NCBI GenBank assembly: GCA_013376985.1
Contig: JACABB010000030.1
Location: 1 to 64,000 of the forward strand
Length of the DNA: 64,000 bases
Source of the DNA: Bacteroidales bacterium
GTDB lineage: Bacteria; Bacteroidota; Bacteroidia; Bacteroidales; Tenuifilaceae
Direction of reading: 5' to 3'
The position numbers and the translations under genes are program-made. The notes below the pieces were generated by a model that did not search any database, was not told where the DNA came from, and saw only the letters and a program-made list of their open reading frames with translations. Shown piece after piece: positions 36,702 through 46,831 of this stretch. Numbering within the stretch: position 1 is the stretch's first letter; every line of letters begins with the position of its first letter.

Positions 36702-38018
36702 TTACATCTCCATATCCTTCTCTTCAAACATGTTGGCTAGTGTCTTTTTGAGACCATCCATAATGCTTGATTTCTTGACGTTGGTGCGAATTACCTCTTT
36801 CTGCTCTGGGGTTACTTCAACCTCTTTCTTTACAATGATTTCCTCAACCTCCTTCTCTATATGCGAAACCTGATCGTAACCTTTTAGGATCAGTCCAATT
36901 GCAGTTGCATACATAGGTTGATTAATATCCTCGCTACAATCAGCACTCAGATGCTCATTAGGAAACCCGATACGTACATCGTAACCAGTTTTGAACTTAA
37001 CCAATTGTGAAAGATGACGTAACAATGCACCACCGCCTGTTAGAACTATACCAGCACTAAGTTTCTCGGCATAGCCAGAGTTCTCGATCTCATAGTTTAC
37101 TGCATCGATAATTTCTTCCATCCTTGATTGGATGATGTAGGCAAGGCTCTTAAAAGATATCTCCTTAGGATCACGACCACTAATGCCGGGGATTGTAACA
37201 ATCTTATCCTCTGGTGCCATATCGCCTAATGCAGAACCAAACTGTACCTTAAGCGATTCAGCCTGACGGAATAGAATTGAACATCCTTCTTTTATATCAT
37301 TAGTAATCACATTACCACCAAATGGGATAACGGCGGTATGACGCACAATTCCATCATAGAACATGGCGACATCCGTAGTACCACCTCCAATATCTACTAG
37401 CACAACACCAGCTTCCTTCTCATCCTCAGTAAGGACTGCTTCAGAGGAGGCAAGTGGCTCAAGGATTAGGTCATTGACCTTTAAGCCAACCCTGTTCACA
37501 CATTTCTCAATATTCTTTGCCGATGCGGTTTGACCTATTACGATATGGAAGTTGGCCTCAAGCCTACGTCCCATCATCCCAATTGGTCTTACACCAGGTT
37601 CGTTATCAACAATAAAATCCTGAGGCAAAACATGGAGGATCTCCTCTCCTACCTCAATCGGGATTTTATACATATCGTTGATAAGTTTTTGAACATCTTC
37701 TGCGGTTATCTCGCTCTCGGTATTATCGCGATTGATATAGCCACGATTCTTAATGCTCCGAATATGCTGCCCGGCTATGCCAACGAATACATCGCTTAAA
37801 ATGATTCCTGACTGAGCCTGCGCCTCTTCAACTGTTCGTTGAATTGATGCCACTGTTTCCTCAATATTAAGCACTACTCCTCTTTTAATCCCTGTTGAAG
37901 GGGTTTTGCTTTGTGAAACAATCTGGAACTTGCCATTGGGATTCTTTTTACCGATCAGGGTTACAATCTTGGTTGTACCTAGATCGATTGCAGCAACGTA
38001 TTCATTCATCTTTGCCAT
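36702..38018 (-). CDS. ftsA: Cell division protein FtsA
   Basis: FtsA is an actin-like membrane tether of the FtsZ ring. The phosphate-binding AIDLGTTKIVTLIG (about 9-22), the central VDIGGGTTDVAMF (about 213) and VLTGGGALLRHL (about 330) motifs match the ASKHA/FtsA fold. The 438-residue chain ends in DGLKKTLANMFEEKD, a plausible C-terminal amphipathic membrane-targeting helix. It sits 4 nt after ftsQ in the cluster. Confidence 0.95.
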   Translation of the reverse strand: MAKMNEYVAAIDLGTTKIVTLIGKKNPNGKFQIVSQSKTPSTGIKRGVVLNIEETVASIQRTVEEAQAQSGIILSDVFVGIAGQHIRSIKNRGYINRDNTESEITAEDVQKLINDMYKIPIEVGEEILHVLPQDFIVDNEPGVRPIGMMGRRLEANFHIVIGQTASAKNIEKCVNRVGLKVNDLILEPLASSEAVLTEDEKEAGVVLVDIGGGTTDVAMFYDGIVRHTAVIPFGGNVITNDIKEGCSILFRQAESLKVQFGSALGDMAPEDKIVTIPGISGRDPKEISFKSLAYIIQSRMEEIIDAVNYEIENSGYAEKLSAGIVLTGGGALLRHLSQLVKFKTGYDVRIGFPNEHLSADCSEDINQPMYATAIGLILKGYDQVSHIEKEVEEIIVKKEVEVTPEQKEVIRTNVKKSSIMDGLKKTLANMFEEKDMEM

Positions 38019-38022
38019 AATA

Positions 38023-38826
38023 TTATCGTTTTGTACAAATTATCTGATTTGAGTATTTCAAGTTTATCATTTTATATTTGTTCCAACCCTCAGCGGGTAA
38101 GGCTTTTTCGTAAAATTTTTTAAGTTTATTGAGTTTACCCTCGTAATCATCAAAACTACCCAACAGGATTACCTGAGAGCCTACACGAGGAATTAACTCA
38201 ATATCATCGTAACCTCCCACGTAAACCTGCGTGATTTGTGCATTCCAAAAGTCATTATCTGATACATACTGGGCAAAATCGTAAATTTTACGAATTAATG
38301 GTTCCCTTTTATATACGCTTGTATCCCATTCCATTATATCCTGATTTGCTTTCAGCTGAAAAGGCTCATTTATCTTTCCGTTTACAACAAGTACATGTGC
38401 TGCAAATCTATCGGAGAGAGGAAGCAATAATCCATGATCATCGATGTAATAGCTCTGATTATCATGATTGAAAATTCTAACCAAAGGCCTGCGTTGCTTA
38501 ACCTTAACCGAAAGCACACCATCTGCTGTTTTGTAAATTTGAACATCTCTGACAGACATCATGGTTGATATTCTATTCTCCAACTCAAAGGTGTTTATCG
38601 ACTGCATTGTCTTTCCAATTGGAGAACTTCCTTTCTTATCGATTATTCGCCTAAGATCTTTACTTGTAACAAAGGAATTCTCGGAACTGTCAACCACTCT
38701 AACCTGAATAGTCTTACACACCAACTCACGATTGCGCTTGGTCACAAACCAAAGTCCTGCAACCAAGTAGATCACAAGCGATAGCCATTTAAGCGTTGTT
38801 AGTGTATAGCGTTTCCAGTTCTTCAC
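38023..38826 (-). CDS. ftsQ: Cell division protein FtsQ
   Basis: FtsQ is a single-pass membrane protein that links early and late divisome parts. One membrane segment (about 11-27) is followed by a POTRA domain and a second beta domain, as is usual for the 260-270-residue family. The POTRA portion is around TSKDLRRIIDKKGSSPIGK, IQVRVV and VQIYKTADG. It overlaps murC by 4 nt (ATGA). Confidence 0.85.
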   Translation of the reverse strand: MKNWKRYTLTTLKWLSLVIYLVAGLWFVTKRNRELVCKTIQVRVVDSSENSFVTSKDLRRIIDKKGSSPIGKTMQSINTFELENRISTMMSVRDVQIYKTADGVLSVKVKQRRPLVRIFNHDNQSYYIDDHGLLLPLSDRFAAHVLVVNGKINEPFQLKANQDIMEWDTSVYKREPLIRKIYDFAQYVSDNDFWNAQITQVYVGGYDDIELIPRVGSQVILLGSFDDYEGKLNKLKKFYEKALPAEGWNKYKMINLKYSNQIICTKR

Positions 38827-40220
38827 AATTTCCTATCGGTTAAAATTTTAACAATCGCTGGTACTAACTTATCGATATCACCAGCACCCATGCTTACTAT
38901 TATATCAATATCATCTAATTTTATTTGGTTAAGTAATTCCTCTTTGCTGTAAATCTTCTTATCGGGACATTCCATCAGTTTAAGTATTGAGTTTGATGTG
39001 ATACCCGGAATCGGCTCTTCTCGAGCAGGATAAATATCAAGTAGATAAACTTTATCCAACAAATCGAGGCTTTGGGCAAATTCCTTTGTAAAATCGCGAG
39101 TTCGCGTGAAAAGATGCGGTTGAAAAATACCCGAAACTCTTCTCCCGGGAAACATCTCCTTAACCGAGGTAATCGCAGCCTTTAACTCCTCTGGATGATG
39201 TGCATAATCATCGATATAAACAACTTTGTTTCCACGATATCTAACATCAAATCGGCGAACGACTCCGCTGAAACTACTGAGTCCTTCTCGTAATTCATCC
39301 TCTGTAACACCTTGCTGTAAGGCTGCTACGGAGGCAGCAACTGCATTCTCAACGTTATATAGACCAGGAACTCCCAACTTTAAACCATTGATTGTTCCAG
39401 TCGGCGTAACTAAGTTAAAATGATAGTAACCATCCTTTATCTCGATGCTGGTTAGGTAATAATCGGCTTTATCTCTTAAAGCATAGGTATAAACTTTAAC
39501 ACTAACACTTAACAAAGGTGTTAGTCCAATACCATGCTTGATGATAAGTATACCACCATGCTTTATCTGACTTGCAAATGCTTCGTATGCTAGAAGAACA
39601 TCATCATGTGTTTCATAGATATCCAGATGATCTGCATCGACTGATGTGATAATTGCTAATTCAGGGAAAAGACTTAGGAAGCTTCTATCGAATTCATCGG
39701 CCTCAACAACAAGGTTCTCAGAACCTTTTGGGTTGATTACAAGATTGCTGCTAAAGTTCTTTGAAATACCACCCAAAAAGGCATCACACCCAACTTTTGA
39801 TGTGGTTAAAAGATGTGCTAGTAATGTTGATGTGGTAGTTTTACCGTGTGTGCCTGCAACAGCAAGGGTTTTCTTTGCACTTGCAATTACGCCTAGGGCT
39901 TCAGCCCTTTTTACAATCGTAAATCTTTTAATCTCAAAGAACTCAAGTTCACTGTGATCCTTGGGTACAGCAGGTGTATAAACCACAAGCGTTCCCTCGA
40001 TATTATTCCTAAAATCCCGTGGAATAAGAACAATATCATCCTCGTAATGAATATCAATACCTTCTGATTCAAGTTCAAGTGTTAATGGTGTCTGGGTTCT
40101 ATCATAACCACAAACCTTCTTCCCTTGCTTAGCAAAATACCTAGCAAGAGCACTCATCCCAATGCCTCCTATCCCAATGAAGTAAACCCTCTCGACCTTG
40201 TCAAACTTGATGTTCATCAT
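38823..40220 (-). CDS. murC: UDP-N-acetylmuramate-L-alanine ligase
   Basis: MurC adds L-alanine to UDP-MurNAc. The N-terminal Rossmann VYFIGIGGIGMSALARYF (about 12-29), the ATP motif AGTHGKTTTSTLLAHL (about 122), VEADEFDRSFL and the C-terminal DDYAHHPEELKA are all conserved. At 465 residues it is of normal length. It is preceded by a 120-bp repeat-bearing gap after murG. Confidence 0.95.
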   Translation of the reverse strand: MMNIKFDKVERVYFIGIGGIGMSALARYFAKQGKKVCGYDRTQTPLTLELESEGIDIHYEDDIVLIPRDFRNNIEGTLVVYTPAVPKDHSELEFFEIKRFTIVKRAEALGVIASAKKTLAVAGTHGKTTTSTLLAHLLTTSKVGCDAFLGGISKNFSSNLVINPKGSENLVVEADEFDRSFLSLFPELAIITSVDADHLDIYETHDDVLLAYEAFASQIKHGGILIIKHGIGLTPLLSVSVKVYTYALRDKADYYLTSIEIKDGYYHFNLVTPTGTINGLKLGVPGLYNVENAVAASVAALQQGVTEDELREGLSSFSGVVRRFDVRYRGNKVVYIDDYAHHPEELKAAITSVKEMFPGRRVSGIFQPHLFTRTRDFTKEFAQSLDLLDKVYLLDIYPAREEPIPGITSNSILKLMECPDKKIYSKEELLNQIKLDDIDIIVSMGAGDIDKLVPAIVKILTDRKL

Positions 40221-40236
40221 GTGTTTTTATATGAGT

Positions 40237-40320
40237 TTCACGCAAAGTGCGCAAAGAATTTCGCTAAGCACGCTAAGAGAATTCTTCTTTGCGTTTTCAA
40301 CTTTGAGGTCTTTGCGTGAA
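40237..40320. repeat. CGCAAAG/CGCTAAG-rich repeat between murG and murC
   Basis: TTCACGCAAAG (40237-40247) and CTTTGCGTGAA (40310-40320) are exact inverse copies around several CGCTAAG and CGCAAAG heptamers. Related heptamers recur at 42606-42755 and 48964-49034. It is probably a dispersed spacer repeat of this genome. Confidence 0.6.
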
Positions 40321-40340
40321 CTTTTCATTTTCCTTTATAA

Positions 40341-41459
40341 TTACACTCCACTCGCTAACTCCAACACCTTTTCAGCAATCACCCTAGCTGCATGAGGCAG
40401 TGCCAACAACTTAATATTCGCTGAAAGCTCTAATTGCTTCTCTTTGTTTCCTAACAACTCAAACGCCATTGGGACTAACTCCTTAGGAGCGCTTAGATCG
40501 GTTACCATTATTGCTGCATTCTTTCTCTCCAATGCCTGTGCATTCTTGGTTTGATGATCTTCTGCTACGTTTGGTGATGGAATCAGAATAACAGGTTTAC
40601 CTACCAAGCAAAGCTCTGAAATTGTTCCTGCACCAGCTCGTGATACAATCACATCGGCAATTGAGAAGGCAAGATCCATGCGGGTAATAAAATCGTATAA
40701 CCTTACATTCTTGGCATCAAATCCACTCAACTCCTGCTTAATATCTGAATTGTAGAGTTTGCCAGTTTGCCAAATAAGAATTGTATCCTGCTGCTCACCA
40801 ATCTCCTTCATATAATCCATCAAACTCTTATTGAGGGTTTTTGCACCTAAACTACCACCAAGTACAAGTATTACCTTCTGACCTTCTGGTATATTGAAGT
40901 ACTTACGAGTCTCATCTTTTTTATTATCTAGGTTGACCAAATCCTGACGAACAGGATTTCCTGTCATTATTATCTTATCGGCAGGGAAATATTTCTCCAT
41001 ACCTTCGTAAGCAACACAAATGGCTTTGGCTTTTTTAGCCAAAAGTTTATTTGTTACCCCAGCATAGGAGTTTTGCTCCTGTATCAGCGTTGGAATGCCT
41101 TTCTTCTGCGCTGATTTAAGCACTGGCCCACTTGCATAGCCTCCAACTCCAACAACAGCATCGGGTTTAAATTCTTTAATTACCCTACGAGCCTTCATCA
41201 TACTACGATAGAGCTTAATGAAGAATGTAAAGGTTTTTAGCGATAGCGATCTCTGAAAACCTGCAACAGGAAGTCCAACTATTTTGTAACCTGCATTGGG
41301 AACCTTCTCCATCTCCATTCTTCCCTCAGCACCAACGAATAGGATATCAACATCAGGTTTAAGTTCCCTAAGGGCATTCGCAATGGATATGGCTGGGAAA
41401 ATATGTCCTCCCGTACCACCACCGCTAACTATTATCTTTAACCTCTTCTTCTCCATCAA
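40341..41459 (-). CDS. murG: UDP-N-acetylglucosamine transferase MurG
   Basis: MurG adds GlcNAc to lipid I to give lipid II at the inner membrane. The motifs GGGTGGHIFPAISIA (about 13-27), GVGGYASGPV, GGSLGA and the C-terminal SRAGAGTISELCLVGKPVILIP are those of the GT28 family. It starts 35 nt inside the end of ftsW, so the two are coupled. The length of 372 residues is normal. Confidence 0.95.
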   Translation of the reverse strand: MMEKKRLKIIVSGGGTGGHIFPAISIANALRELKPDVDILFVGAEGRMEMEKVPNAGYKIVGLPVAGFQRSLSLKTFTFFIKLYRSMMKARRVIKEFKPDAVVGVGGYASGPVLKSAQKKGIPTLIQEQNSYAGVTNKLLAKKAKAICVAYEGMEKYFPADKIIMTGNPVRQDLVNLDNKKDETRKYFNIPEGQKVILVLGGSLGAKTLNKSLMDYMKEIGEQQDTILIWQTGKLYNSDIKQELSGFDAKNVRLYDFITRMDLAFSIADVIVSRAGAGTISELCLVGKPVILIPSPNVAEDHQTKNAQALERKNAAIMVTDLSAPKELVPMAFELLGNKEKQLELSANIKLLALPHAARVIAEKVLELASGV

Positions 41460-42594
41460 ATAATTCAGTTTTACCTTGAGTTCTGCTAATACTTAAAATA
41501 ATTCCAAAAGCTGCGCTGGTAAAAAATAGGGATGTTCCCCCCATACTAACCAATGGCAATGTTTGTCCTGTTACAGGAATCAAGTTTACTGCTACGCACA
41601 TATTCACCATCGCCTGAAGGACTAGCAGTAACGCCAGTCCAATTGCCAGAAAGGCTGGGAACGTTCGATTTGCCTTTTTGACTATCACTCCAGCTCTAAA
41701 AAGGATGATAAGGTACATGAGTAAGACAATCGTTCCTCCTATTAATCCGTACTCCTCAACAATGATTGCAAAGATAAAATCGGAGTATGGGTGAGGTAAA
41801 AAGTTTCGTTGTGTACTATTTCCAGGTCCTTTACCTATGATTCCGCCAGTTGCAATTGCTATTTTTGACTGATCTGCTTGAAAATTCCCTTCTCCACCAT
41901 CATCGCTCATAAAGTTTTCGATGCGATGTTTCCATGTTTGAACACGGTTTACCGTTTTAAACTGCAAAGCAATTATGATAAATGCAATTAGTAGTACAAT
42001 CGCTAAACCAGTGAAACCGAAAAGATGTTTTAAACTGATTCTACCAATAAGCATCAACAACCAACAGGTTAAGCCAAGTAGCAATGCTGTAGAGAAATTG
42101 GCTGGTAGAATTAGTAGACAGATAATAGCAACCGGAGCAACTATTGGTATAAAAGCCTTTTTTAAATCTTTTATCTCTTTCTGACGTTGAGATAGAATGT
42201 TTGCAACATACATCACTAAGGCCATCTTTGCGATATCGGAGGTTTGGATCGTAACCCCTAATCCAGGAATAGCCAACCATCGGGCAGCTGAGTTTAAACT
42301 TGCACCAAATACAAGTGTAAATAACAGAAGTGGAATTGAAAACAGTAGTAAAAACTTTGATACTGGCGCATAAACCTTAGAATTCACCATGTGAACAAGG
42401 AATACAACAGAAAGCCCAACAGCAATGAAAACAAACTGTTTTAGAAAGTAGTAAGCAGTATTTCCCCCTTGATATTTATAGGCCAACGATCCCGTTGAGC
42501 TATAAATAGCCAAGAGTGAGATGATTGACAGAAAAATCACTATCAACCAAATTATTTTGTCGCCCTTAAAATACCTTCCGAATAACGCTTCCAT
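41425..42594 (-). CDS. ftsW: Lipid II glycosyltransferase FtsW
   Basis: FtsW is a SEDS-family polymerase of division peptidoglycan. The 389-residue protein has ten hydrophobic segments. The family signatures are ARWLAIPGLGVTIQTSDIAK, KGPGNSTQRNFLPHPYSDFIFAIIVEEYG and LPLVSMGGTSLFFT. It is a partner of the FtsI transpeptidase further upstream in the cluster. Its end overlaps murG. Confidence 0.95.
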   Translation of the reverse strand: MEALFGRYFKGDKIIWLIVIFLSIISLLAIYSSTGSLAYKYQGGNTAYYFLKQFVFIAVGLSVVFLVHMVNSKVYAPVSKFLLLFSIPLLLFTLVFGASLNSAARWLAIPGLGVTIQTSDIAKMALVMYVANILSQRQKEIKDLKKAFIPIVAPVAIICLLILPANFSTALLLGLTCWLLMLIGRISLKHLFGFTGLAIVLLIAFIIIALQFKTVNRVQTWKHRIENFMSDDGGEGNFQADQSKIAIATGGIIGKGPGNSTQRNFLPHPYSDFIFAIIVEEYGLIGGTIVLLMYLIILFRAGVIVKKANRTFPAFLAIGLALLLVLQAMVNMCVAVNLIPVTGQTLPLVSMGGTSLFFTSAAFGIILSISRTQGKTELFDGEEEVKDNS

Positions 42595-42605
42595 TTTCTT
42601 TATCT

Positions 42606-42755
42606 TTGAACGCTAAGTCGCTAAGATGCTACGTAATCTGCAACCACGTTTTTTTATTTTACACCTAACTATCCTTCAATTAAAGCTGCTCTTATGCTGC
42701 TCTTCCACTTAATGCTAAGTCGCTACAAAAATTCTTTGCGACGTTGCGCCTTTGC
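42606..42755. repeat. CGCTAAG/GCGTT-rich spacer between murD and ftsW
   Basis: CGCTAAGTCGCTAAG lies near 42611, GCTAAGTCGCTAC near 42714 and TTGCGACGTTGCGCCTTTGC near 42736. The segment has no ORF that fits the cluster. It is related to the other two dcw spacer repeats. Confidence 0.5.
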
Positions 42756-42763
42756 GTTTAATC

Positions 42764-44098
42764 TTATAATTCCCTAACTGCCTCCTTAAATTTCCTTCCT
42801 CTATCCTCATAATTCTCGAATAAATCAAAACTTGCACAGGCAGGAGATAGCAATACGGTATCCCCTGGACTTGATAACTTGTATGAATGCTGTACCGCCT
42901 CAGTTGCCGAATGTGCATCTACAATAACTGGCACCATACCCTCGAATGCTTTATGAATCTTCGAGTTATCGATACCTAGACACACAATTGCTTTTACTTT
43001 GGTTTTCACAAGTTCATAAAGAGATGTGTAATCATTCCCTTTATCAATACCACCAACAATCCACACTACTTGTGTTTTCATGCTTTCAAGCGCATACCAG
43101 GTTGAGTTTATATTGGTAGCCTTTGAGTCGTTGATATACTGCACACCACGCACCTTGATTACCGATTCTAGGCGATGTTCAACCCCTTGAAAATCCATGA
43201 GGCTCTCGCGGATAATATCCTTGCGAATTTTAAGAACCTGACCTGCAATACCTGCTGCCATTGAGTTATAAATGTTATGTTTACCCTTTAATGATAAATC
43301 ATTTATCGATATTACAAACTCGCTATTATCATAGTTTAAGTACATGTGATCGTTCTCTACCCAAGCAGATTGGTTAATCTTAGTCTGTAGGGAAAAAGGT
43401 AGTTGCTGTGCTCTAAGAACTATCCGTTTAAGCTGCTCAACAGTAACTTCATCATCAGAGCAGAAGATAAAGCAATCATCTTCGGCTAGGTTACGCGTAA
43501 TCCTAAACTTTGACTCAACATAGTTCTGCATCTTATAATCGTACCGATCTAAATGATCGGGAGTAATATTCAATAGAATGGCTATATCAGCCTTAAAGTC
43601 GTACATGTTATCGAGCTGAAAACTGCTAAGTTCAATCACATAGTAATCAAACTCATTCTCGGCAACCTGAAGGGCAAAACTTTCACCAATATTTCCTGCC
43701 AAACCCACATTTAGTCCAGCCTTCTGCATCATGTGGAAAATAAGCGATGTGGTTGTTGTTTTGCCATTACTACCTGTAATACAAACCTTTTTAGCCTTTG
43801 TGTATCTGCCAGCAAATTCAATCTCTGAAATTATCGGAATTCCTGCTTCCCTAATCTTATAGATAATTGGTGCTTTATCGGGTATTCCAGGGCTCTTGAT
43901 TATCTCATCGGCATTGAGAATCAGATCTTCGGAGTGCTTATTCTCCTCCCAACTAATTTGATATTTGTTGAGCAACTCCTTGTACTGAGGCTTAATAGTT
44001 CCGAAATCGGATAGAAAAACTTCAAAGCCCTTTTTCTGAGCTAGCACTGCTGCGCCTGCTCCACTTTCGCCTCCTCCAAGAATAACTATTCTCTTCAT
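42764..44098 (-). CDS. murD: UDP-N-acetylmuramoylalanine-D-glutamate ligase
   Basis: MurD adds D-glutamate in the peptide stem. It has an N-terminal Rossmann start, IVILGGGESGAGAAVLAQ, the ATP-binding ITGSNGKTTTTSLIFHM (about 112), and NDSKATNINSTWYALE near residue 312, which is typical of MurD. The length is 444 residues. It lies 21 nt downstream of mraY. Confidence 0.95.
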   Translation of the reverse strand: MKRIVILGGGESGAGAAVLAQKKGFEVFLSDFGTIKPQYKELLNKYQISWEENKHSEDLILNADEIIKSPGIPDKAPIIYKIREAGIPIISEIEFAGRYTKAKKVCITGSNGKTTTTSLIFHMMQKAGLNVGLAGNIGESFALQVAENEFDYYVIELSSFQLDNMYDFKADIAILLNITPDHLDRYDYKMQNYVESKFRITRNLAEDDCFIFCSDDEVTVEQLKRIVLRAQQLPFSLQTKINQSAWVENDHMYLNYDNSEFVISINDLSLKGKHNIYNSMAAGIAGQVLKIRKDIIRESLMDFQGVEHRLESVIKVRGVQYINDSKATNINSTWYALESMKTQVVWIVGGIDKGNDYTSLYELVKTKVKAIVCLGIDNSKIHKAFEGMVPVIVDAHSATEAVQHSYKLSSPGDTVLLSPACASFDLFENYEDRGRKFKEAVREL

Positions 44099-44119
44099 CT
44101 CTTTTGAGTTTGTAATGTG

Positions 44120-45370
44120 TTAGCGGATCTTGAGCGTTACTACCGTGATCACCGCCAGTAAAATGGCCACAATCCAAAATCGTGTTACAATTTTAGGTTC
44201 GGGGTAACCTTTTTTCTGATAATGATGATGCAAAGGTGCCATCAGAAAAACACGCCGACCCTCACCATATTTCTTCTTAGTTCGCTTAAAATAACTTACC
44301 TGAATAACTACTGATAAATTCTCAGCAATAAAGATCCCGCAAAGAATAGGTATCAAAAGCTCTTTGCGAATTAAAATTGCATATACAGCAATTATTCCTC
44401 CTATTGCCAAACTACCCGTATCACCCATAAATACTTGGGCTGGGTAACTGTTATACCAAAGAAAACCAACTGCTGCACCAATAAATGCGCTCATGAAAAC
44501 AACGAGTTCCCCTGTAGCTGGGATATACATAATGTTTAAATACTCTGCATAAATTACATTACCCCCGAGATAAGCAAAAATCCCAAGGGTTGTGGCAATT
44601 ATGGCCGAAACACCTGTGGCCAAGCCATCCATTCCATCAGTAAGATTTGCACCATTGGAAATGGCTGTAACCATAAAGATTACTGCTGCTATAAACACTA
44701 TCCATGTAACTATTTTCCCAAATGCGCCATCAAATGGAACAAGGGATTTATAATCAAACTCGTTATTCTTAAAGAAAGGGATTGTTGTTTTTGTTGTTTT
44801 CTCTTTTGGCCCCAGTATCACTTGCTTTCTGGCGGTGTTCTCCTTATTGATCACTATTTCGGTTCCCATTGATGGATTGTGATGTATAACCCTTTCGCGA
44901 ACAACAATGCTAGGGCTCATGTACATTGCAAGTCCAACAAAAAGACCTAATGAGATCTGACCTAATATTTTTAATTTTCCCGATAATCCCTCTTTATTCT
45001 TTTTGAATACCTTAATGTAATCATCAGTAAATCCAACAAATCCTAGCCAGATTGTGGTAACCATCATAATAATTACATAGATATTCATTAAATCTCCAAA
45101 AAGGAGAATGGGTATGACTGTAGATGCTAATATAATGATACCACCCATAGTTGGAGTACCCTTTTTCTGCATCTGACCCTCAAGTCCAAGATCGCGGATC
45201 TCTTCGCCGATCTGTTTTCTCTGAAGAAATCTTATTATCCTTTTACCAAGCAGTAGCGAAATTCCTAATGAAGCAATAAAAGCCATTGCAGACCTAAAAG
45301 AGATATACTGGAATACCCCTGCACCGGGGAAACCAACCATATCGAGGTATTGAAATAGAAAATAAAACAT
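44120..45370 (-). CDS. mraY: Phospho-MurNAc-pentapeptide transferase MraY
   Basis: MraY moves phospho-MurNAc-pentapeptide onto undecaprenyl phosphate to form lipid I. The motifs [42 protein letters not shown] and [12 protein letters not shown] carry the catalytic aspartates, and [14 protein letters not shown] is the histidine motif. At 416 residues it is longer than the ~360 of Proteobacteria because of an extra soluble loop (about 175-210), a feature of Bacteroidota. It is followed closely by murD. Confidence 0.96.
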   Translation of the reverse strand: MFYFLFQYLDMVGFPGAGVFQYISFRSAMAFIASLGISLLLGKRIIRFLQRKQIGEEIRDLGLEGQMQKKGTPTMGGIIILASTVIPILLFGDLMNIYVIIMMVTTIWLGFVGFTDDYIKVFKKNKEGLSGKLKILGQISLGLFVGLAMYMSPSIVVRERVIHHNPSMGTEIVINKENTARKQVILGPKEKTTKTTIPFFKNNEFDYKSLVPFDGAFGKIVTWIVFIAAVIFMVTAISNGANLTDGMDGLATGVSAIIATTLGIFAYLGGNVIYAEYLNIMYIPATGELVVFMSAFIGAAVGFLWYNSYPAQVFMGDTGSLAIGGIIAVYAILIRKELLIPILCGIFIAENLSVVIQVSYFKRTKKKYGEGRRVFLMAPLHHHYQKKGYPEPKIVTRFWIVAILLAVITVVTLKIR

Positions 45371-45371
45371 C

Positions 45372-46829
45372 TTATAATGATTTAAATAGTTCTTGTATCA
45401 CCTCTTTATCATCAAAGTGATGCTTAACGCCTTTGATTTCCTGATAGTTCTCGTGTCCTTTTCCTGCTACCAGAATTATATCACCCTGATTTGCTAACAT
45501 ATAAGCCGTGCGAATTGCCTCTTTACGATCAACAATAGTTAGCACTTTACCTACCATTGATGGTTCGATACCCACTTTCATATCGTTCAGAATATCCTCT
45601 GGTTCCTCAAACCTTGGATTATCCGATGTTAGAATAACCATGCTACTACCCTCAACGGCTACCTTAGCCATTACAGGTCTTTTGGTCTTATCACGATTAC
45701 CTCCAGCACCAACTACTGTAATCAGTTTTTTATCGGGATTTCTAATCTCATTTATAGTGTCAATTACATTCTGAAGAGCATCGGGGGTGTGAGCATAATC
45801 AACAATAACATTTATCTCCTTGGGCGATTTCATGTGCTCAAAACGTCCAGATACCGCAGTCATACTACTTAACTCTGTTAATACAGTTTCCTTCTCTACA
45901 CCAAGCAATCTTGCGGCAGCATATATTGCCAAAATATTGTATGCATTGAAACCTCCCACCAATCTTGTCCAGACCTCAACAGAGTCGAGATTTAGAAGCA
46001 TTCCATCAAAATGATTCTCAATAACTTTGCACTTGAAATTAGCCATGCTCCTCAAAGAGTATGTATTTACTTTTGCAGATGTATTCTGAACCATCACTCG
46101 ACCATTCCTATCATCGATATTGGTTAAAGCAAATGCAGATGAAGGAAGTAAATCGAAAAATCGCTTCTTTGCCTTTAAATACTCATCAAATGTTTTGTGA
46201 AAATCGAGATGATCGTGAGTGATATTTGAAAATATACCCCCAGTAAAGTTCAACCCAGCAATACGATTCTGTACAACCGAATGTGAACTCACCTCCATGA
46301 AGCAATGGGTGCATCCTGCTTCAACCATTTGCCCCAACAATTTATTGAGTTGAATGGCATCGGGGGTTGTATGTGTGGCAGGAATAACATCATCACCTAT
46401 ATAATTTACAACGGTAGATAGTAAGCCCGATTTAAATCCAAGTTTGTTGAATAATCTATATAATAGCGTTACAGTTGTGGTCTTTCCGTTGGTTCCAGTA
46501 ATTCCAACTAATTTTATTTTATCCGAAGGATTATCGTAGAATGAAGAGGCCATTTTACCAAGTACCTCCGATGAATCATTAACCCGAATGTATGTAATTC
46601 CATCTATCCTCTTTTTAGGCAACACCTCGCAAACAATTACGCTTGCTCCAAGCTCCAAGGCTTTATCGATATACTCATGTCCATCAACCTGAGTGCCACG
46701 GATGGCTACAAAGCATGAACCCTTCTTAACCTGTCTCGAATCGAAGGTTATATCGCTTATCATTGCATCGGGTAATCCAATTACCTCAAGCGCATCACTT
46801 TTTGATATTATTTGTTCTATGCTTTTCAT
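45372..46829 (-). CDS. murE: UDP-N-acetylmuramoyl-tripeptide synthetase MurE
   Basis: MurE adds the third stem residue. The ATP motif [19 protein letters not shown] (about 110) and [12 protein letters not shown] are conserved. The DNPR motif ([13 protein letters not shown], about 410) marks the meso-diaminopimelate-specific form, so the cell wall is predicted to be of the mDAP type. It is 2 nt downstream of ftsI and 1 nt before mraY. Confidence 0.96.
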   Translation of the reverse strand: MKSIEQIISKSDALEVIGLPDAMISDITFDSRQVKKGSCFVAIRGTQVDGHEYIDKALELGASVIVCEVLPKKRIDGITYIRVNDSSEVLGKMASSFYDNPSDKIKLVGITGTNGKTTTVTLLYRLFNKLGFKSGLLSTVVNYIGDDVIPATHTTPDAIQLNKLLGQMVEAGCTHCFMEVSSHSVVQNRIAGLNFTGGIFSNITHDHLDFHKTFDEYLKAKKRFFDLLPSSAFALTNIDDRNGRVMVQNTSAKVNTYSLRSMANFKCKVIENHFDGMLLNLDSVEVWTRLVGGFNAYNILAIYAAARLLGVEKETVLTELSSMTAVSGRFEHMKSPKEINVIVDYAHTPDALQNVIDTINEIRNPDKKLITVVGAGGNRDKTKRPVMAKVAVEGSSMVILTSDNPRFEEPEDILNDMKVGIEPSMVGKVLTIVDRKEAIRTAYMLANQGDIILVAGKGHENYQEIKGVKHHFDDKEVIQELFKSL

Positions 46830-46831
46830 CG